Part shown: positions 18,745 to 28,067 of the stretch, in pieces | Layout of the letters: every line of letters starts with the position of its first letter | Numbering within the stretch: the stretch's first letter is position 1 | From: Alphaproteobacteria bacterium | GTDB taxonomy: Bacteria > Pseudomonadota > Alphaproteobacteria > Rhizobiales > Xanthobacteraceae | Reading direction: 5' to 3' | Assembly (NCBI GenBank): GCA_009781045.1 | Contig: WQYW01000015.1 | Span: 1 to 50,625, forward strand | DNA: 50,625 bases | Program-made: the position numbers and the translations under genes | Notes under the pieces: model-generated | Databases searched by the model: none | What the model saw: only the letters and a program-made list of their open reading frames with translations | Told to the model about the DNA's origin: nothing

Positions 18745-19941
18745 ATGCGAACGTCCTATCTCTTTACCAGCGAATCGGTGTCGGAAGGCCATCCGGACAA
18801 GGTCTGCGACCGCATTTCCGATGAGATCGTCGATCTGTTCTACCGCGAGGGGCCGAAGGCGGGAATCGATCCCTGGGCCATCCGTGCCGCCTGCGAGACG
18901 CTCGCCACGACCAACCGGGTGGTGATCGCCGGTGAGACCAGGGGGCCGGCCTCGGTGACCGTTGACCAGATCGAGGCGGTGGTGCGCGGGGCGATCAAAG
19001 ACATCGGCTACGAGCAGGGCGGCTTCCACTGGGACACTGCCGTCATCGACGTGCTGCTCCACCCCCAGTCGGCCGATATCGCGCAAGGGGTCGACGCCCT
19101 GCAGCCCGGCACCAACCGGGAGGAGGGCGCCGGCGACCAGGGCATCATGTTCGGCTATGCCACCAATGAGACGCCGGAACTGATGCCGGCACCGATCTTC
19201 TACGCCCACCGGATTCTGCGCCTGATTTCGGAAGCCCGTCACAGCGGCCGCGAGAAGGTGCTGGGGCCCGACTCCAAGAGCCAGGTGACGGTGCAGTATG
19301 AGAATGGCCGCCCTGTGGGGGTGCGCGAAATCGTGGTGTCGCACCAGCATCTGGTCGAGGACCTGACTTCGCGCCAGATCCGCGAGATCGTGGAACCCTA
19401 TGTGCGTGAGGCGCTGCCGGCGGAATGGATCCGCCCTGAGACCATCTGGCACATCAACCCGACCGGCAAGTTTTTCGTCGGCGGCCCGGACGGCGACACC
19501 GGCCTCACCGGACGCAAGATCATTGTCGACACCTATGGTGGTGCTGCCCCGCATGGGGGCGGCGCATTTTCGGGCAAGGACCCGACCAAGGTCGACCGCT
19601 CGGCAGCCTATGCGGCGCGCTATCTCGCCAAGAACATCGTCGCCGCCGGCCTTGCCGATCGCTGCACCCTGCAGCTGGCCTATGCCATCGGCGTGGCCCG
19701 GCCATTGTCGATCTATATCGACACCCACAATACCGGCAAAGTCGAGGAGTCCCGGCTTGAGAAAGCGGTGGCCGAGGTCATGGATCTGACCCCGCGCGGC
19801 ATCCGCTCCCATCTCGATCTCAACCGCCCGATCTATGCCCGTACCGCAGCCTATGGCCATTTCGGCCGGGCCCCCGATGCCGAGGGCGGCTTCTCCTGGG
19901 AGAAGACCGATCTGGTGGAGGCGCTCAAGGGCGCCATCTAG
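18745..19941 (+). CDS. metK: S-adenosylmethionine synthetase (methionine adenosyltransferase)
   Basis: This 398-residue cytoplasmic enzyme makes SAM from methionine and ATP. It has the N-terminal ATP-binding [18 protein letters not shown] (with GHPDK at 15-19), signature 1 [12 protein letters not shown] (from about 128) and signature 2 [19 protein letters not shown] (about 274-292). The length is slightly above the E. coli enzyme, as usual in alphaproteobacteria. ATG 18745 is the family start; an in-frame extension upstream has no support. It is followed by a hairpin (19953-19976) and by ahcY on the same strand, pairing synthesis of SAM with removal of its product SAH. Confidence 0.97.
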   Translation: MRTSYLFTSESVSEGHPDKVCDRISDEIVDLFYREGPKAGIDPWAIRAACETLATTNRVVIAGETRGPASVTVDQIEAVVRGAIKDIGYEQGGFHWDTAVIDVLLHPQSADIAQGVDALQPGTNREEGAGDQGIMFGYATNETPELMPAPIFYAHRILRLISEARHSGREKVLGPDSKSQVTVQYENGRPVGVREIVVSHQHLVEDLTSRQIREIVEPYVREALPAEWIRPETIWHINPTGKFFVGGPDGDTGLTGRKIIVDTYGGAAPHGGGAFSGKDPTKVDRSAAYAARYLAKNIVAAGLADRCTLQLAYAIGVARPLSIYIDTHNTGKVEESRLEKAVAEVMDLTPRGIRSHLDLNRPIYARTAAYGHFGRAPDAEGGFSWEKTDLVEALKGAI

Positions 19942-19952
19942 CCGCGGCAGCC

Positions 19953-19976
19953 GGCCCGGGGCCTGAACCCCGGGCC
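19953..19976 (+). terminator. Hairpin after metK, possible terminator
   Basis: Perfect 9-bp stem GGCCCGGGG/CCCCGGGCC with a CCTGAA loop; TTTT follows about ten bases later rather than directly. It may reduce read-through into ahcY. Confidence 0.6.
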
Positions 19977-20118
19977 CCGACCGCCTTTTCACGATTTTAC
20001 GACGAACCTATCGCCCACAGGATCAAAGGCTTTCGCGAGGCAGCAGTGCCTGCGAGCCTGGTCCCTGATCTCCCCGTTCTCTCTTCATCCAGGCGGGGTT
20101 TCTCACAAGGATTTTGAG

Positions 20119-21543
20119 ATGAGCGCGCAGCCACCACAAGGTTTTACCGATTACGTCGTCAGGGACATCACGCTGGCCGAGTTCGGCCGCAAGGAAATCT
20201 CGCTCGCCGAGACCGAGATGCCGGGACTGATGGCAACCCGTGAGGAGTTCGGTTCCTCAAAGCCGCTCAAGGGTGCCCGGATCGCGGGTTCCCTGCATAT
20301 GACGATCCAGACCGCGGTGCTGATCGAGACCCTGGTGGCGCTGGGGGCTGACATCCGCTGGGTGTCCTGCAACATCTATTCGACCCAGGATCATGCTGCT
20401 GCCGCGATTGCGGCGGCCGGGATTCCGGTGTTTGCGGTCAAGGGTGAGAGCCTCACCGACTACTGGGACTATACAGCACGGCTGTTTGACTGGCATGGCG
20501 GCGGCACCGCCAACATGATCCTCGACGACGGGGGCGACGCCACCATGCTGGTCCATGCCGGCCTGCGCGCCGAGAAAGGCGATACCGCTTTCCTCGACAA
20601 GCCGGGGTCGGAAGAAGAGGAAATCTTCTTTGCCCTGATCCGGCGTCTCCTCAAAGAAAAGCCCAAGGGCTGGTTTGCTGAGATCGCCCGCTCGATCCGC
20701 GGTGTTTCGGAGGAAACCACCACCGGCGTGCATCGTCTCTATGAGATGGAGAAGCGCGGCGAATTGCTGTTTCCCGCGATCAACGTCAATGACAGCGTCA
20801 CCAAGTCGAAATTCGACAATCTCTATGGCTGCCGGGAATCGCTGGTCGATGGCATCCGCCGCGGCACCGACGTCATGCTGTCGGGCAAGATCGCCATGGT
20901 GGCGGGCTTCGGCGATGTCGGCAAGGGGTCGGCGGCTTCGCTGCGTCAGGCCGGCTGTCGGGTCATGGTCTCCGAGATTGATCCGATCTGCGCCCTGCAG
21001 GCGGCGATGGAAGGCTATGAGGTGGTGACAATGGAGGATGCGGCCCCGCGCGCCGATATCTTCGTCACGGCGACCGGCAATCGCGACATCATCACGGTAG
21101 ACCATATGCGGGCGATGAAGGATCGCGCCATCGTCTGCAATATCGGTCACTTCGATAACGAGATCCAGATCGCGGGCCTGCGTAATCTCAAATGGACCAA
21201 TATCAAGCCGCAGGTCGATGAGATCACCTTCCCCGACGGCAAGCGCATGATCCTGCTGTCCGAGGGGCGGCTGGTCAATCTCGGCAACGCCATGGGCCAT
21301 CCGAGCTTCGTGATGTCGGCCTCTTTCACCAACCAGACCCTGGCGCAGATCGAGCTGTTTGCCAACAACAACGGCAAATATGACAGGAAGGTCTATGTGC
21401 TGCCAAAGGAACTGGACGAGAAAGTGGCGCGGCTGCATCTTGCCAAGATCGGCGTTCGTCTCACCACGCTGCGCCAGGACCAGGCCGACTATATCGGGGT
21501 CAAAGTGGCGGGGCCCTACAAGGCCGAGCATTATCGCTACTGA
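20119..21543 (+). CDS. ahcY: Adenosylhomocysteinase (S-adenosyl-L-homocysteine hydrolase)
   Basis: A 474-residue NAD-dependent enzyme that splits S-adenosylhomocysteine into adenosine and homocysteine. It carries substrate-site stretches such as [15 protein letters not shown] and [13 protein letters not shown], and a NAD loop [10 protein letters not shown] (from about 264). The C-terminus KAEHYRY is the universal ending. It has the roughly 40-residue insertion of bacterial and plant enzymes ([18 protein letters not shown] region). ATG 20119 has AAGGA about nine bases before it. It lies 177 bp after metK. I looked for an SAH riboswitch in that gap and did not find the usual pattern. Confidence 0.97.
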   Translation: MSAQPPQGFTDYVVRDITLAEFGRKEISLAETEMPGLMATREEFGSSKPLKGARIAGSLHMTIQTAVLIETLVALGADIRWVSCNIYSTQDHAAAAIAAAGIPVFAVKGESLTDYWDYTARLFDWHGGGTANMILDDGGDATMLVHAGLRAEKGDTAFLDKPGSEEEEIFFALIRRLLKEKPKGWFAEIARSIRGVSEETTTGVHRLYEMEKRGELLFPAINVNDSVTKSKFDNLYGCRESLVDGIRRGTDVMLSGKIAMVAGFGDVGKGSAASLRQAGCRVMVSEIDPICALQAAMEGYEVVTMEDAAPRADIFVTATGNRDIITVDHMRAMKDRAIVCNIGHFDNEIQIAGLRNLKWTNIKPQVDEITFPDGKRMILLSEGRLVNLGNAMGHPSFVMSASFTNQTLAQIELFANNNGKYDRKVYVLPKELDEKVARLHLAKIGVRLTTLRQDQADYIGVKVAGPYKAEHYRY

Positions 21544-22226
21544 GACTTTGCGCTTACGAAAGAGGCGACACCGAGCGCAGAAAGCTCGGGTGTCGCCCCG
21601 GCCGGTGATGCCGGTGATGGGGCGTTCGCTTTCTCCCGCTGGTCTGGCAATTTAAGGCAGCCCACACGCGGCAGCCCTGAGAGCGGGCGGGGCGCCCAGA
21701 GCCTGCGCACGGAAGCGTCTTTTGCCCCGATCGAGATCCGATGACGCTGACTCCCGACCCTGGCCGCGGCGCGCGGGCACGGCGCAGAAATTGATAACTG
21801 ATCGACGTTCCGTTTTCATATTGCTCAATCAATAACCAATATATTGGCGCATTTTCTCGCTGGCAACGGGGCGACATGGCGGCCCGAAATCGCCTTGCGC
21901 TTTGAGATCCGGAATCCGAAGGCCGGGTTTAAGGAAAAGCAGGCCAGGGGCCCTGGCAGGTGCCAGTGCCTGCCACCTTGTTGAAACCGGATTTTGACGC
22001 TTTGCCGAATCCCGAACTGCTTCGGAAGGACGAGGAAATTCATTTTTTTGCCTCTCCTGATCACCATGATATGTCGGGCGTCGTGAAAGGGGGCTATGGA
22101 AGCCGGTCTCTGGCGGGCAGACGTCCTGCCAGGCCATGGAATGCCGCCAACGCCCAGGGATGTCGATCCGTGGAAACGGATTCAGCGTAAGCGCTTGTCG
22201 GGCAGGAATGAAAGGATTCGGTCGCA
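21544..22226. other. Intergenic region after ahcY with a terminator-like hairpin
   Basis: At 21564-21597 GGCGACACCGAGC pairs with GCTCGGGTGTCGCC (one bulged base) around GCAGAAA; it lacks a T-run, so it is at best a weak or Rho-assisted terminator. The rest of the 680 bp shows no gene. An A/T-rich patch at 21800-21850 could hold a promoter for the regulator at 22227. Confidence 0.5.
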
Positions 22227-22686
22227 ATGGGTGACTATCGCTACACCGAAAGCGGTCTCGACAATGTCCTGATCCGGGGGATGAATGTGTTTGTTGATGA
22301 GGATGGCGGTGAAGAATGGATCACCATCGCGAACATCAACGCCCTGCATCGCGCCATCGCACTCGGAATTATCCGCCGGCAAACCAGCATGAGCGGCAGG
22401 GAATTGCGGTTCCTGCGCAGCGAAATGGGCATGACACAGGCCACAGGCCGACCTTGCCGGGCTTGTACATCGTCAGATGCGGACCATCAGCCGGTGGGAA
22501 CGGGGAGAGGATACCATTGAGGCGAATGCCGAAGTGCTGGTCCGGGTATGCGCCACGCAGGAGCCTGGACTGCCGTGCGACAGCACGGTCATCGAAATCT
22601 CCGGCTGGTGCGTCGGAGGTGAAGTCGCCCCGCCTGCGCTGATCATCGATGGAAGCGATCCAGGCGATTACAGGATTGTGGGTTAA
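22227..22686 (+). pseudogene. HTH (XRE/MqsA-like) regulator split by a 7-bp tandem duplication
   Basis: The first frame gives an N-terminal domain ending in FLRSEMGMTQ, the start of a helix-turn-helix. The matching continuation, ADLAGLVHRQMRTISRWERG and onward to IDGSDPGDYRIVG, is in another frame. The break is an exact tandem duplication of ACAGGCC (22436-22442 and 22443-22449); removing one copy joins the frames precisely and yields a 150-residue protein. Proteins of this kind are small DNA-binding regulators or antitoxins. No toxin gene is visible beside it. The allele is recent enough that the rest of the gene is undamaged, so it may be switchable or a sequence error. Confidence 0.75.
22436..22449 (+). 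repeat. 7-bp tandem duplication causing a frameshift
   Basis: Two copies of ACAGGCC lie head to tail inside the helix-turn-helix codons of the regulator. Deleting one restores the reading frame exactly. Confidence 0.9.
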
Positions 22687-22801
22687 CAGGCGAAAGGCCG
22701 GGGTCTGGCGCCGGATCGGGGCATGCGGCGCAGCCTGTCTTGCGCTGCAAGGGCGATCGCGATCGCGGCGCATGGCCGCAGCGATCCGGACTTTCGTGCC
22801 C

Positions 22802-23509
22802 TCAGGAGGCGCTGTCGGAACGGATCGAACAGCTCAGTGTCGCCACGCCATCGATGCCGCATTCAATTGCATCACCGCGCTCGAGCGACCCCACACCCGC
22901 AGGGGTCCCGGTCAGGATGATGTCGCCGGAGCGAAGCGCGACCGACTTCGACAGCTGGGCGAGGATCTCAGCGACGCTCCAGATCATCTGATTGAGGTCG
23001 CCGCTCTGGCGCAGGATGCCGTTGACACGGAGCCAGATTGCGCCGGATGTGGGATGGCCTGCTTTGTTGACGGGCGCGAGTTGCGAGCAGGGCGCGGAAT
23101 GGTCGAATGACTTGCCGGCCTCCCAGGGGCGCTCCTTGCGCCGTGCCGCGAGCTGGAGGTCACGACGGGTGAGGTCGATGCCGACGCCGTAGCCGAAGAC
23201 ATGGTCGAGAGCGGCTTCGGGCGCAATGTCGGTGCCGCCGCTTTTGAGCGCTACCACCAGCTCGACCTCGTGCTGGAGGTCCTTTGTCATCGGCGGGTAG
23301 GGGATGGTCGTGCCAGAGAGCGCGATCATGTCGGCGTGTTTGGCAAAAAAGAACGGCTCTTCCCGGGTGTTGTTCCCCATCTCGCGGATATGGTCGAGAT
23401 AGTTGCGCCCGACGCACCAGATGCGGCGGACAGGAAAGAGCAGCTCGGAGCCCTGGATGGGGAGCACAGGCTGGGGCGGCGGCGGGAGGACGAAATCAGG
23501 ACCGGTCAT
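22802..23509 (-). CDS. Fumarylacetoacetate hydrolase (FAH) family protein
   Basis: A 235-residue metal-dependent hydrolase or decarboxylase of the FAH superfamily, likely of the fumarylpyruvate/acylpyruvate hydrolase type. Visible are CVGRNYLDHIREMG (32-45), the metal ligands in HEVELVV (Glu81, Glu83) and Asp112 in GIDLTRRDLQ, the AGKSFDHSAP segment, and the ending TGTPAGVGSLERGD. These match the short single-domain members that cleave acylpyruvates in aromatic catabolism. No aromatic pathway genes are nearby, so the substrate is open. It is the last gene of a minus-strand run after galE and the ABC exporter, with 258 bp between. Confidence 0.88.
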   Translation of the reverse strand: MTGPDFVLPPPPQPVLPIQGSELLFPVRRIWCVGRNYLDHIREMGNNTREEPFFFAKHADMIALSGTTIPYPPMTKDLQHEVELVVALKSGGTDIAPEAALDHVFGYGVGIDLTRRDLQLAARRKERPWEAGKSFDHSAPCSQLAPVNKAGHPTSGAIWLRVNGILRQSGDLNQMIWSVAEILAQLSKSVALRSGDIILTGTPAGVGSLERGDAIECGIDGVATLSCSIRSDSAS

Positions 23510-23767
23510 GATGGAACTTTCGAAATCGGCAAGGAGGGGGCGCGTGCGGGGGAACCCTCGTGTCCGTGGATGGCAGAAGCGTCAAGGAGGATGCGAAGGA
23601 ATATCTCATGGTCTTCCCGCGTCTTTCAAGGATCGCCTGCGTGTGTACGGCTTCCCCCTTCGACTTCAGTAGCGGGGAGGATCTCCATGTGAGCGGTGCC
23701 GCCCGTTGCGGCCATCGCGGTGGCGCGGCCTGGCTTTTTCCGCCTTCGCAGGCAGCCCTTGAGGGCC

Positions 23768-25612
23768 TCAAGAGCTGCCTGCGCGTTGCGGGAGAGACGG
23801 GTCCGGGTCGTCGGTGGCGGCGTCTGTGGTCGTTCCCGGGGTCTTCTGGGCGTTGAAATGCTGCAGGCGGTAGAAGGAGGCGTAGCGGCCGTTCCGAGCC
23901 AGGAGTTCCTCATGCTGGCCGCGCTCGACGATGGCACCGCCCTCGACCACCAGGATGGTGTCGGCATGGGCGATGGTGTGAAGGCGGTGGGCGATCATGA
24001 TCGTGGTGCGGTTACGGCACAGATGCTCGATCGCGATCTGTACCTGCTTTTCGGATTCCGAATCGAGGGCGGCGGTGGCTTCATCAAGCAGGATGATGGG
24101 TGCGTCCTTGAGGAAGGCCCGTGCCAGCGAAATGCGCTGGCGCTGGCCGCCGGAGAGCTGGGTGCCGTGTTCGCCCACCGGAGTGTCGTAGCCGGACGGG
24201 AAGGCGGTGATGAAATCATGGGCGCAGGCGGCTTTGGCGGCGGCAATGATCTCCTCATCACTGGCACCGGGCCTGCCGAAGGCGATGTTGTTGCGGACGC
24301 TGTCGCGGAAGAGATAGACGTCCTGGCCGACCAGGGCGGTCTGGGAGCGCAGCGAGCTGCGCGACACCGCATCGATAGCCTGGCCGTCGATCCGGATCTC
24401 GCCCTGGGTGACCTCGTAAAAGCGCAACAGCAGCGCCAGCACGGTCGACTTGCCGCCGCCGGAGGGCCCGACCAGCGCGGTGACCGTGCCCGGGGCGGCG
24501 ACGAAACTGACATGGTTGAGAACGGTCTCGGCCTCGCGATAGGCGAAGCTCACGTCGCTGACCTCGATCCGCGCCTCGGTGAGCTGGAGCGCCGGCTTGT
24601 CGTCATCGAGCTGTTCGCTCGCCGGGCTGTCGACCACCTCGAGTAACATGCGGGCCCCGACCAGCTGGCTGTTGAGGTCGATATTGAGCCGCGCCAGGCG
24701 CTTGGCTGGCTGGGTGGCCATCAGGAAAGCGGTGACGAAGGACAGGAAGGCGCCTGCCTCGGCACCCTGGGCGACCTTGGAGCCGCCATAGAACAGGCAG
24801 CCGGCGATGGCGAGCCCGCCTAATGTCTCCATCAGCGGCGTCGAGCGGTTGGCGACGCGGGCCATCTTGTTGGAGGTCTGCTCGACCACGGCGATATTGC
24901 TGTCGATACGCTCGCGCATGGTCTGTTCCAGCGTGAACGCCTTGACGGTGCGGATGCCCTGCAGCGATTCCTGCATGGTCTCCAGGATATCGGCGGTGCC
25001 GGTGAACTGGCGCAGGGCCAGGCCCTTGATGCGCTTGACCAGCTTGCGCAGGATCAGCATCGCCGGCGGCACCACGATGAGGCCGATGAAGGACAACACG
25101 GGGTCCTGATAGACCATGACACCGATCAGGCCGAGCAGGGTGAGAAGGTCGCGGCCGACGGCATTGACCAGGGTGTTGAGCACGTCGGTGATGGATTTGG
25201 CGCCGGCGGTGAGACGGGCGAGAAATTCCGAGGAATGGCGCTTTGCGAAGAAGCCGATGCTTTCGCACATCAGTTTGGCGAAGAGGCGGCGCTGGTTGCT
25301 GGCGAGGATGGCGTTGCTGATCCGGGCCATGATCACGGAATGGCCGTAAGTGGCGAAGCCTCCGATCACCAGCAGGACCACCATGACCACCGACAGAAAG
25401 GCGATGGCGGAGAGGTCGCGGTTGACCGCCTGATTGATCACCTGCCCGACGAGATAGGACGTCGCTGCAGTGGTGGCCGCACTGACTGCCATCAGCGTCA
25501 GTGCACTGACATAGCGGCGCCAGTAGAGCGGGGCCTGTTCGGAGATCAGGCGGCGGATCAGAATGGCCGCGCCATAGGGATCGTCGGTGATTTTGCGGGG
25601 AAACGGAGCCAT
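23768..25612 (-). CDS. MsbA-like ABC exporter, permease fused to ATP-binding domain
   Basis: A 614-residue half-transporter that should work as a homodimer. Six membrane helices occupy about residues 25-320, with a typical coupling region FFAKRHSSEFLARLT. The ATPase domain carries Walker A GPSGGGKST, signature LSGGQRQR, Walker B IILLDEA followed by TAALDSESE, and the H-loop in IAHRLHT. This is the MsbA/lipid exporter group that flips lipid A-core or other lipid-linked molecules. Its location after galE among LPS genes supports a lipid or LPS role, though drug export cannot be ruled out. The ATG at 25612 has AAGG just upstream. The C-terminal 25 residues are Thr/Asp-rich and probably disordered. 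Confidence 0.9.
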   Translation of the reverse strand: MAPFPRKITDDPYGAAILIRRLISEQAPLYWRRYVSALTLMAVSAATTAATSYLVGQVINQAVNRDLSAIAFLSVVMVVLLVIGGFATYGHSVIMARISNAILASNQRRLFAKLMCESIGFFAKRHSSEFLARLTAGAKSITDVLNTLVNAVGRDLLTLLGLIGVMVYQDPVLSFIGLIVVPPAMLILRKLVKRIKGLALRQFTGTADILETMQESLQGIRTVKAFTLEQTMRERIDSNIAVVEQTSNKMARVANRSTPLMETLGGLAIAGCLFYGGSKVAQGAEAGAFLSFVTAFLMATQPAKRLARLNIDLNSQLVGARMLLEVVDSPASEQLDDDKPALQLTEARIEVSDVSFAYREAETVLNHVSFVAAPGTVTALVGPSGGGKSTVLALLLRFYEVTQGEIRIDGQAIDAVSRSSLRSQTALVGQDVYLFRDSVRNNIAFGRPGASDEEIIAAAKAACAHDFITAFPSGYDTPVGEHGTQLSGGQRQRISLARAFLKDAPIILLDEATAALDSESEKQVQIAIEHLCRNRTTIMIAHRLHTIAHADTILVVEGGAIVERGQHEELLARNGRYASFYRLQHFNAQKTPGTTTDAATDDPDPSLPQRAGSS

Positions 25613-25840
25613 GCAGCCTTGTCGCGGGAAGAGCCGAAAACGGCGTTTTGGGAAGTTGCGGCGTGGAACAGTGGTGGCCTGGAGCGTAGCGCTTTCGCCC
25701 TTTTGCGCGCCTCGTGTCTTGCCTGCTCAAGGGGTATTTTTCAAGGGGCGTGGCGCGCGCCATGGTTAAACGGGCAGCCGGCCTTGCGGGGGATTTCAGG
25801 GGTGTCTTGCCCGAGCCAGGGCGTTTTCTGCCACCCCCGC

Positions 25841-26857
25841 TCAGGCCACCCCCGCCTGGGGCAGTTTGCCGTGGTGGCGCTCTTCAAGCAGCCTCTTCTC
25901 CCAGGTGAGGCAATGGGCGGCGATGGTGTCGATGTTGTCATATTGCGGCTTCCAGCCCAGCAGGGAGCGGATGGCGCCGACATCGGCGACGCTGGCGGTG
26001 ATATCGCCCGGGCGCCGGGAGTCGGGGCGCTGAATGAGCCGGCGGCCGCAAAGCCGGCCGACGACGTCGATGATTTCGAGCACCGAGGTGCCGCGGCCGG
26101 AACCGCAATTGAGGGTCAGGGATTCACCGCCCTGGCGCAGATGAGCGAGCGCCGCGACATGGGCCTGGGCCACATCGCTGACATGGACGAAATCGCGGAT
26201 GCAGCTGCCGTCCTGCGTCGGATAGTCGGTGCCGAAGACCTCGATGGCGGCGCGCTGGCCGGAAGCGGCTTCCACCGCGGTCCTGAAGAGATTTGTGGTC
26301 CCTGTGGGGGCCGGCCCGAGGCGGGCAGAAGGATCGGCCCCGGCGACGCTGAAATGGCGCAAGGTGACATGGCGCAGGCCGAAGGCCGTGAGCGTATCGT
26401 GCAGCATGATCTCGGTCATGAGCTTCGAGGAACCAAAGGGCGACAGCGGCCGGGTCGGGGCGTCTTCGGCGACCGGGATGACGTCGGGATCGCCGTAGAC
26501 GGCGGCCGTTGAGGAGAAGACGAAGGCTTTGACGCCGTGGTCAAGCGCGCTGCTCAGGAGGTTGCGCGTGGTCATGAAGTTGTTGCGGTAATAGAACAGC
26601 GGATTGCCGATCGAGTCCGCCCCCCCCGCAGAGCCTGCGAAATGGAGGATGCAGGCGACCGGGTGCTGGGTGAGGACATGGCTGAGGAGACCGGGGTCGC
26701 CGGCATCGCCGATGAACAGCGGCACGTTCTCGGGCACAAAGGCGGCAAAGCCGGTCGACAGATCGTCGATCACCACGACATCCTCGCCGGCCTCAGCCAG
26801 CGCCAGAACGGTGTGACTTCCGATATAGCCGGCCCCCCCGGTGACGAGTACAGTCAT
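25841..26857 (-). CDS. galE: UDP-glucose 4-epimerase-like protein with Phe at the catalytic Tyr position
   Basis: A 338-residue extended short-chain dehydrogenase that would interconvert UDP-glucose and UDP-galactose for surface polysaccharides. It has the NAD loop TGGAGYIGSH (6-15), DDLSTG (31-36), the SST strand (115-117), RHFSVAGADPS and the substrate-site segment DGSCIRDFVHV. All the landmarks of GalE are present except one: the YxxxK motif reads FGSSK, with Phe141 (codon TTT, 26435-26437) where the general-base Tyr should be; Lys145 is kept. Loss of that hydroxyl sharply lowers activity in studied GalE enzymes, so the protein may be slow, altered in use, or miscalled at one base. It starts a minus-strand run with the ABC exporter, divergent from the glycosyltransferase gene. 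Confidence 0.9.
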   Translation of the reverse strand: MTVLVTGGAGYIGSHTVLALAEAGEDVVVIDDLSTGFAAFVPENVPLFIGDAGDPGLLSHVLTQHPVACILHFAGSAGGADSIGNPLFYYRNNFMTTRNLLSSALDHGVKAFVFSSTAAVYGDPDVIPVAEDAPTRPLSPFGSSKLMTEIMLHDTLTAFGLRHVTLRHFSVAGADPSARLGPAPTGTTNLFRTAVEAASGQRAAIEVFGTDYPTQDGSCIRDFVHVSDVAQAHVAALAHLRQGGESLTLNCGSGRGTSVLEIIDVVGRLCGRRLIQRPDSRRPGDITASVADVGAIRSLLGWKPQYDNIDTIAAHCLTWEKRLLEERHHGKLPQAGVA

Positions 26858-26988
26858 TGGCGACTTTCGCTCCTCGACCCGGATGCTATTGTGGCAGCGA
26901 TGAAAAGGGAGTTTCCAGGTTTTTCAACCCGGCGTCATGCTTAATGGGCGGTGTTGGATTTTGAGCGATTTTGAAAGCGGAGTGTGAC

Positions 26989-28032
26989 GTGACCAAACCG
27001 GCAGGCGATCTCGAACTGATCGTGCCCAATCTGCATCGGCGCTATTCCGGCGTTACTGCGACCAATCGCATGGTGGCGCCGCGTCTGGCGAAACTCTTCA
27101 GCGCCGCCTGGTTCGGCAGCCACGCGCCCGATGGCATCCCAAGGCTCCGTCTTTGCGGTCTGTTGGCCCTGTGGCGACGCCGGCGGGCTGTGATTTTCCA
27201 CGCCAGGCGCAACAACGAAATGATCGCAGGGCTGCTGTTGCGCAGTCTGGGCTGGCCTCTCCGGCTCGTCTTCACCTCGGCGGCGCAGCGCCATCACAGC
27301 TGGACCACACGCGCCCTGATCCGGCGCATGGACGCCGTGATCGCCACCAGCACATTCTCAGCCGACTATCTCACCGTGGAGGCGACTGTTATCAACCACG
27401 GTGTCGACACCGAGGTCTATGTCCCGCCGCCGGATCGCGCGGCGTCCTTTGCGGAGAGCGGTCTGCCTGGCCGTTTCGCCATCGGCTGTTTCGGGCGGGT
27501 GCGGGCGCAGAAGGGCAGCGACGTTTTTGTCGAGGCGATGTGCCGGCTTCTGCCGCAGTTTCCGGATTTCAGCGCCGTCCTGGTTGGTGCTGTCACGGCC
27601 GAGCAGCGTCCCTTTGCCAATGAACTGAAACAGCGGATTGAACGCGCCGGCCTTTCGTCCCGGATCGTGATCACCGGTGAACTGCCGGTTGTCGAAGTCC
27701 AGCGCTGGTACCAGCGTCTGACCATCTATGCCTTCACCTCGCGCAATGAGGGCTTCGGACTGACTCTGATCGAGGCCATGGCGGCGGGAGCCGCCCTGGT
27801 GGCGGCCCGCACCGGGGCCGCGGAACTGGTGGTTGAGGATGGCGTGACCGGTGTGCTGGTGCCGCCCGGGGATGCCGACGCCCTGGTCGCGGCCCTGACC
27901 CCGCTCCTGGAAGATGTCGCCCTGGCGAGCGCAATGGGGGAGCGCGGGCGCCAGCGGGTGCTGGAGCAGTTCAGCCTGGATGTGGAAGCAGGCCGGATCG
28001 CCGAGGTCTATCGTCCGCTTCTCGAAGCCTGA
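26989..28032 (+). CDS. lpcC: Glycosyltransferase family 4, LpcC-like LPS core mannosyltransferase
   Basis: A 347-residue GT-B glycosyltransferase. The N-terminus LELIVPNLHRRYSGVTAT and the segment FHARRNNEMIAGLLLRSLG, then FTSAAQRHHS, follow the LpcC proteins of Rhizobium and relatives, which add mannose from GDP-mannose to Kdo in the LPS inner core. The C-terminal donor domain has the FGRVRAQKGSDVFVEAM stretch and the EX7E motif in NEGFGLTLIEAMAAG. I chose GTG 26989, which has GCGGAG upstream; TTG 26971 in the same frame is an alternative. A GDP-mannose source is encoded at 37529. It converges with the heptosyltransferase gene, 35 bp between stops. Confidence 0.85.
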   Translation: MTKPAGDLELIVPNLHRRYSGVTATNRMVAPRLAKLFSAAWFGSHAPDGIPRLRLCGLLALWRRRRAVIFHARRNNEMIAGLLLRSLGWPLRLVFTSAAQRHHSWTTRALIRRMDAVIATSTFSADYLTVEATVINHGVDTEVYVPPPDRAASFAESGLPGRFAIGCFGRVRAQKGSDVFVEAMCRLLPQFPDFSAVLVGAVTAEQRPFANELKQRIERAGLSSRIVITGELPVVEVQRWYQRLTIYAFTSRNEGFGLTLIEAMAAGAALVAARTGAAELVVEDGVTGVLVPPGDADALVAALTPLLEDVALASAMGERGRQRVLEQFSLDVEAGRIAEVYRPLLEA

Positions 28033-28067
28033 GGCGCACGAATTTATCGCCGGCAGTTTTTCCGGCC

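Noticed and set aside
20002..20118. SAH riboswitch before ahcY
   Set aside because: A small AGGCA/TGCCT hairpin is there, but the conserved SAH-riboswitch core segments are missing.
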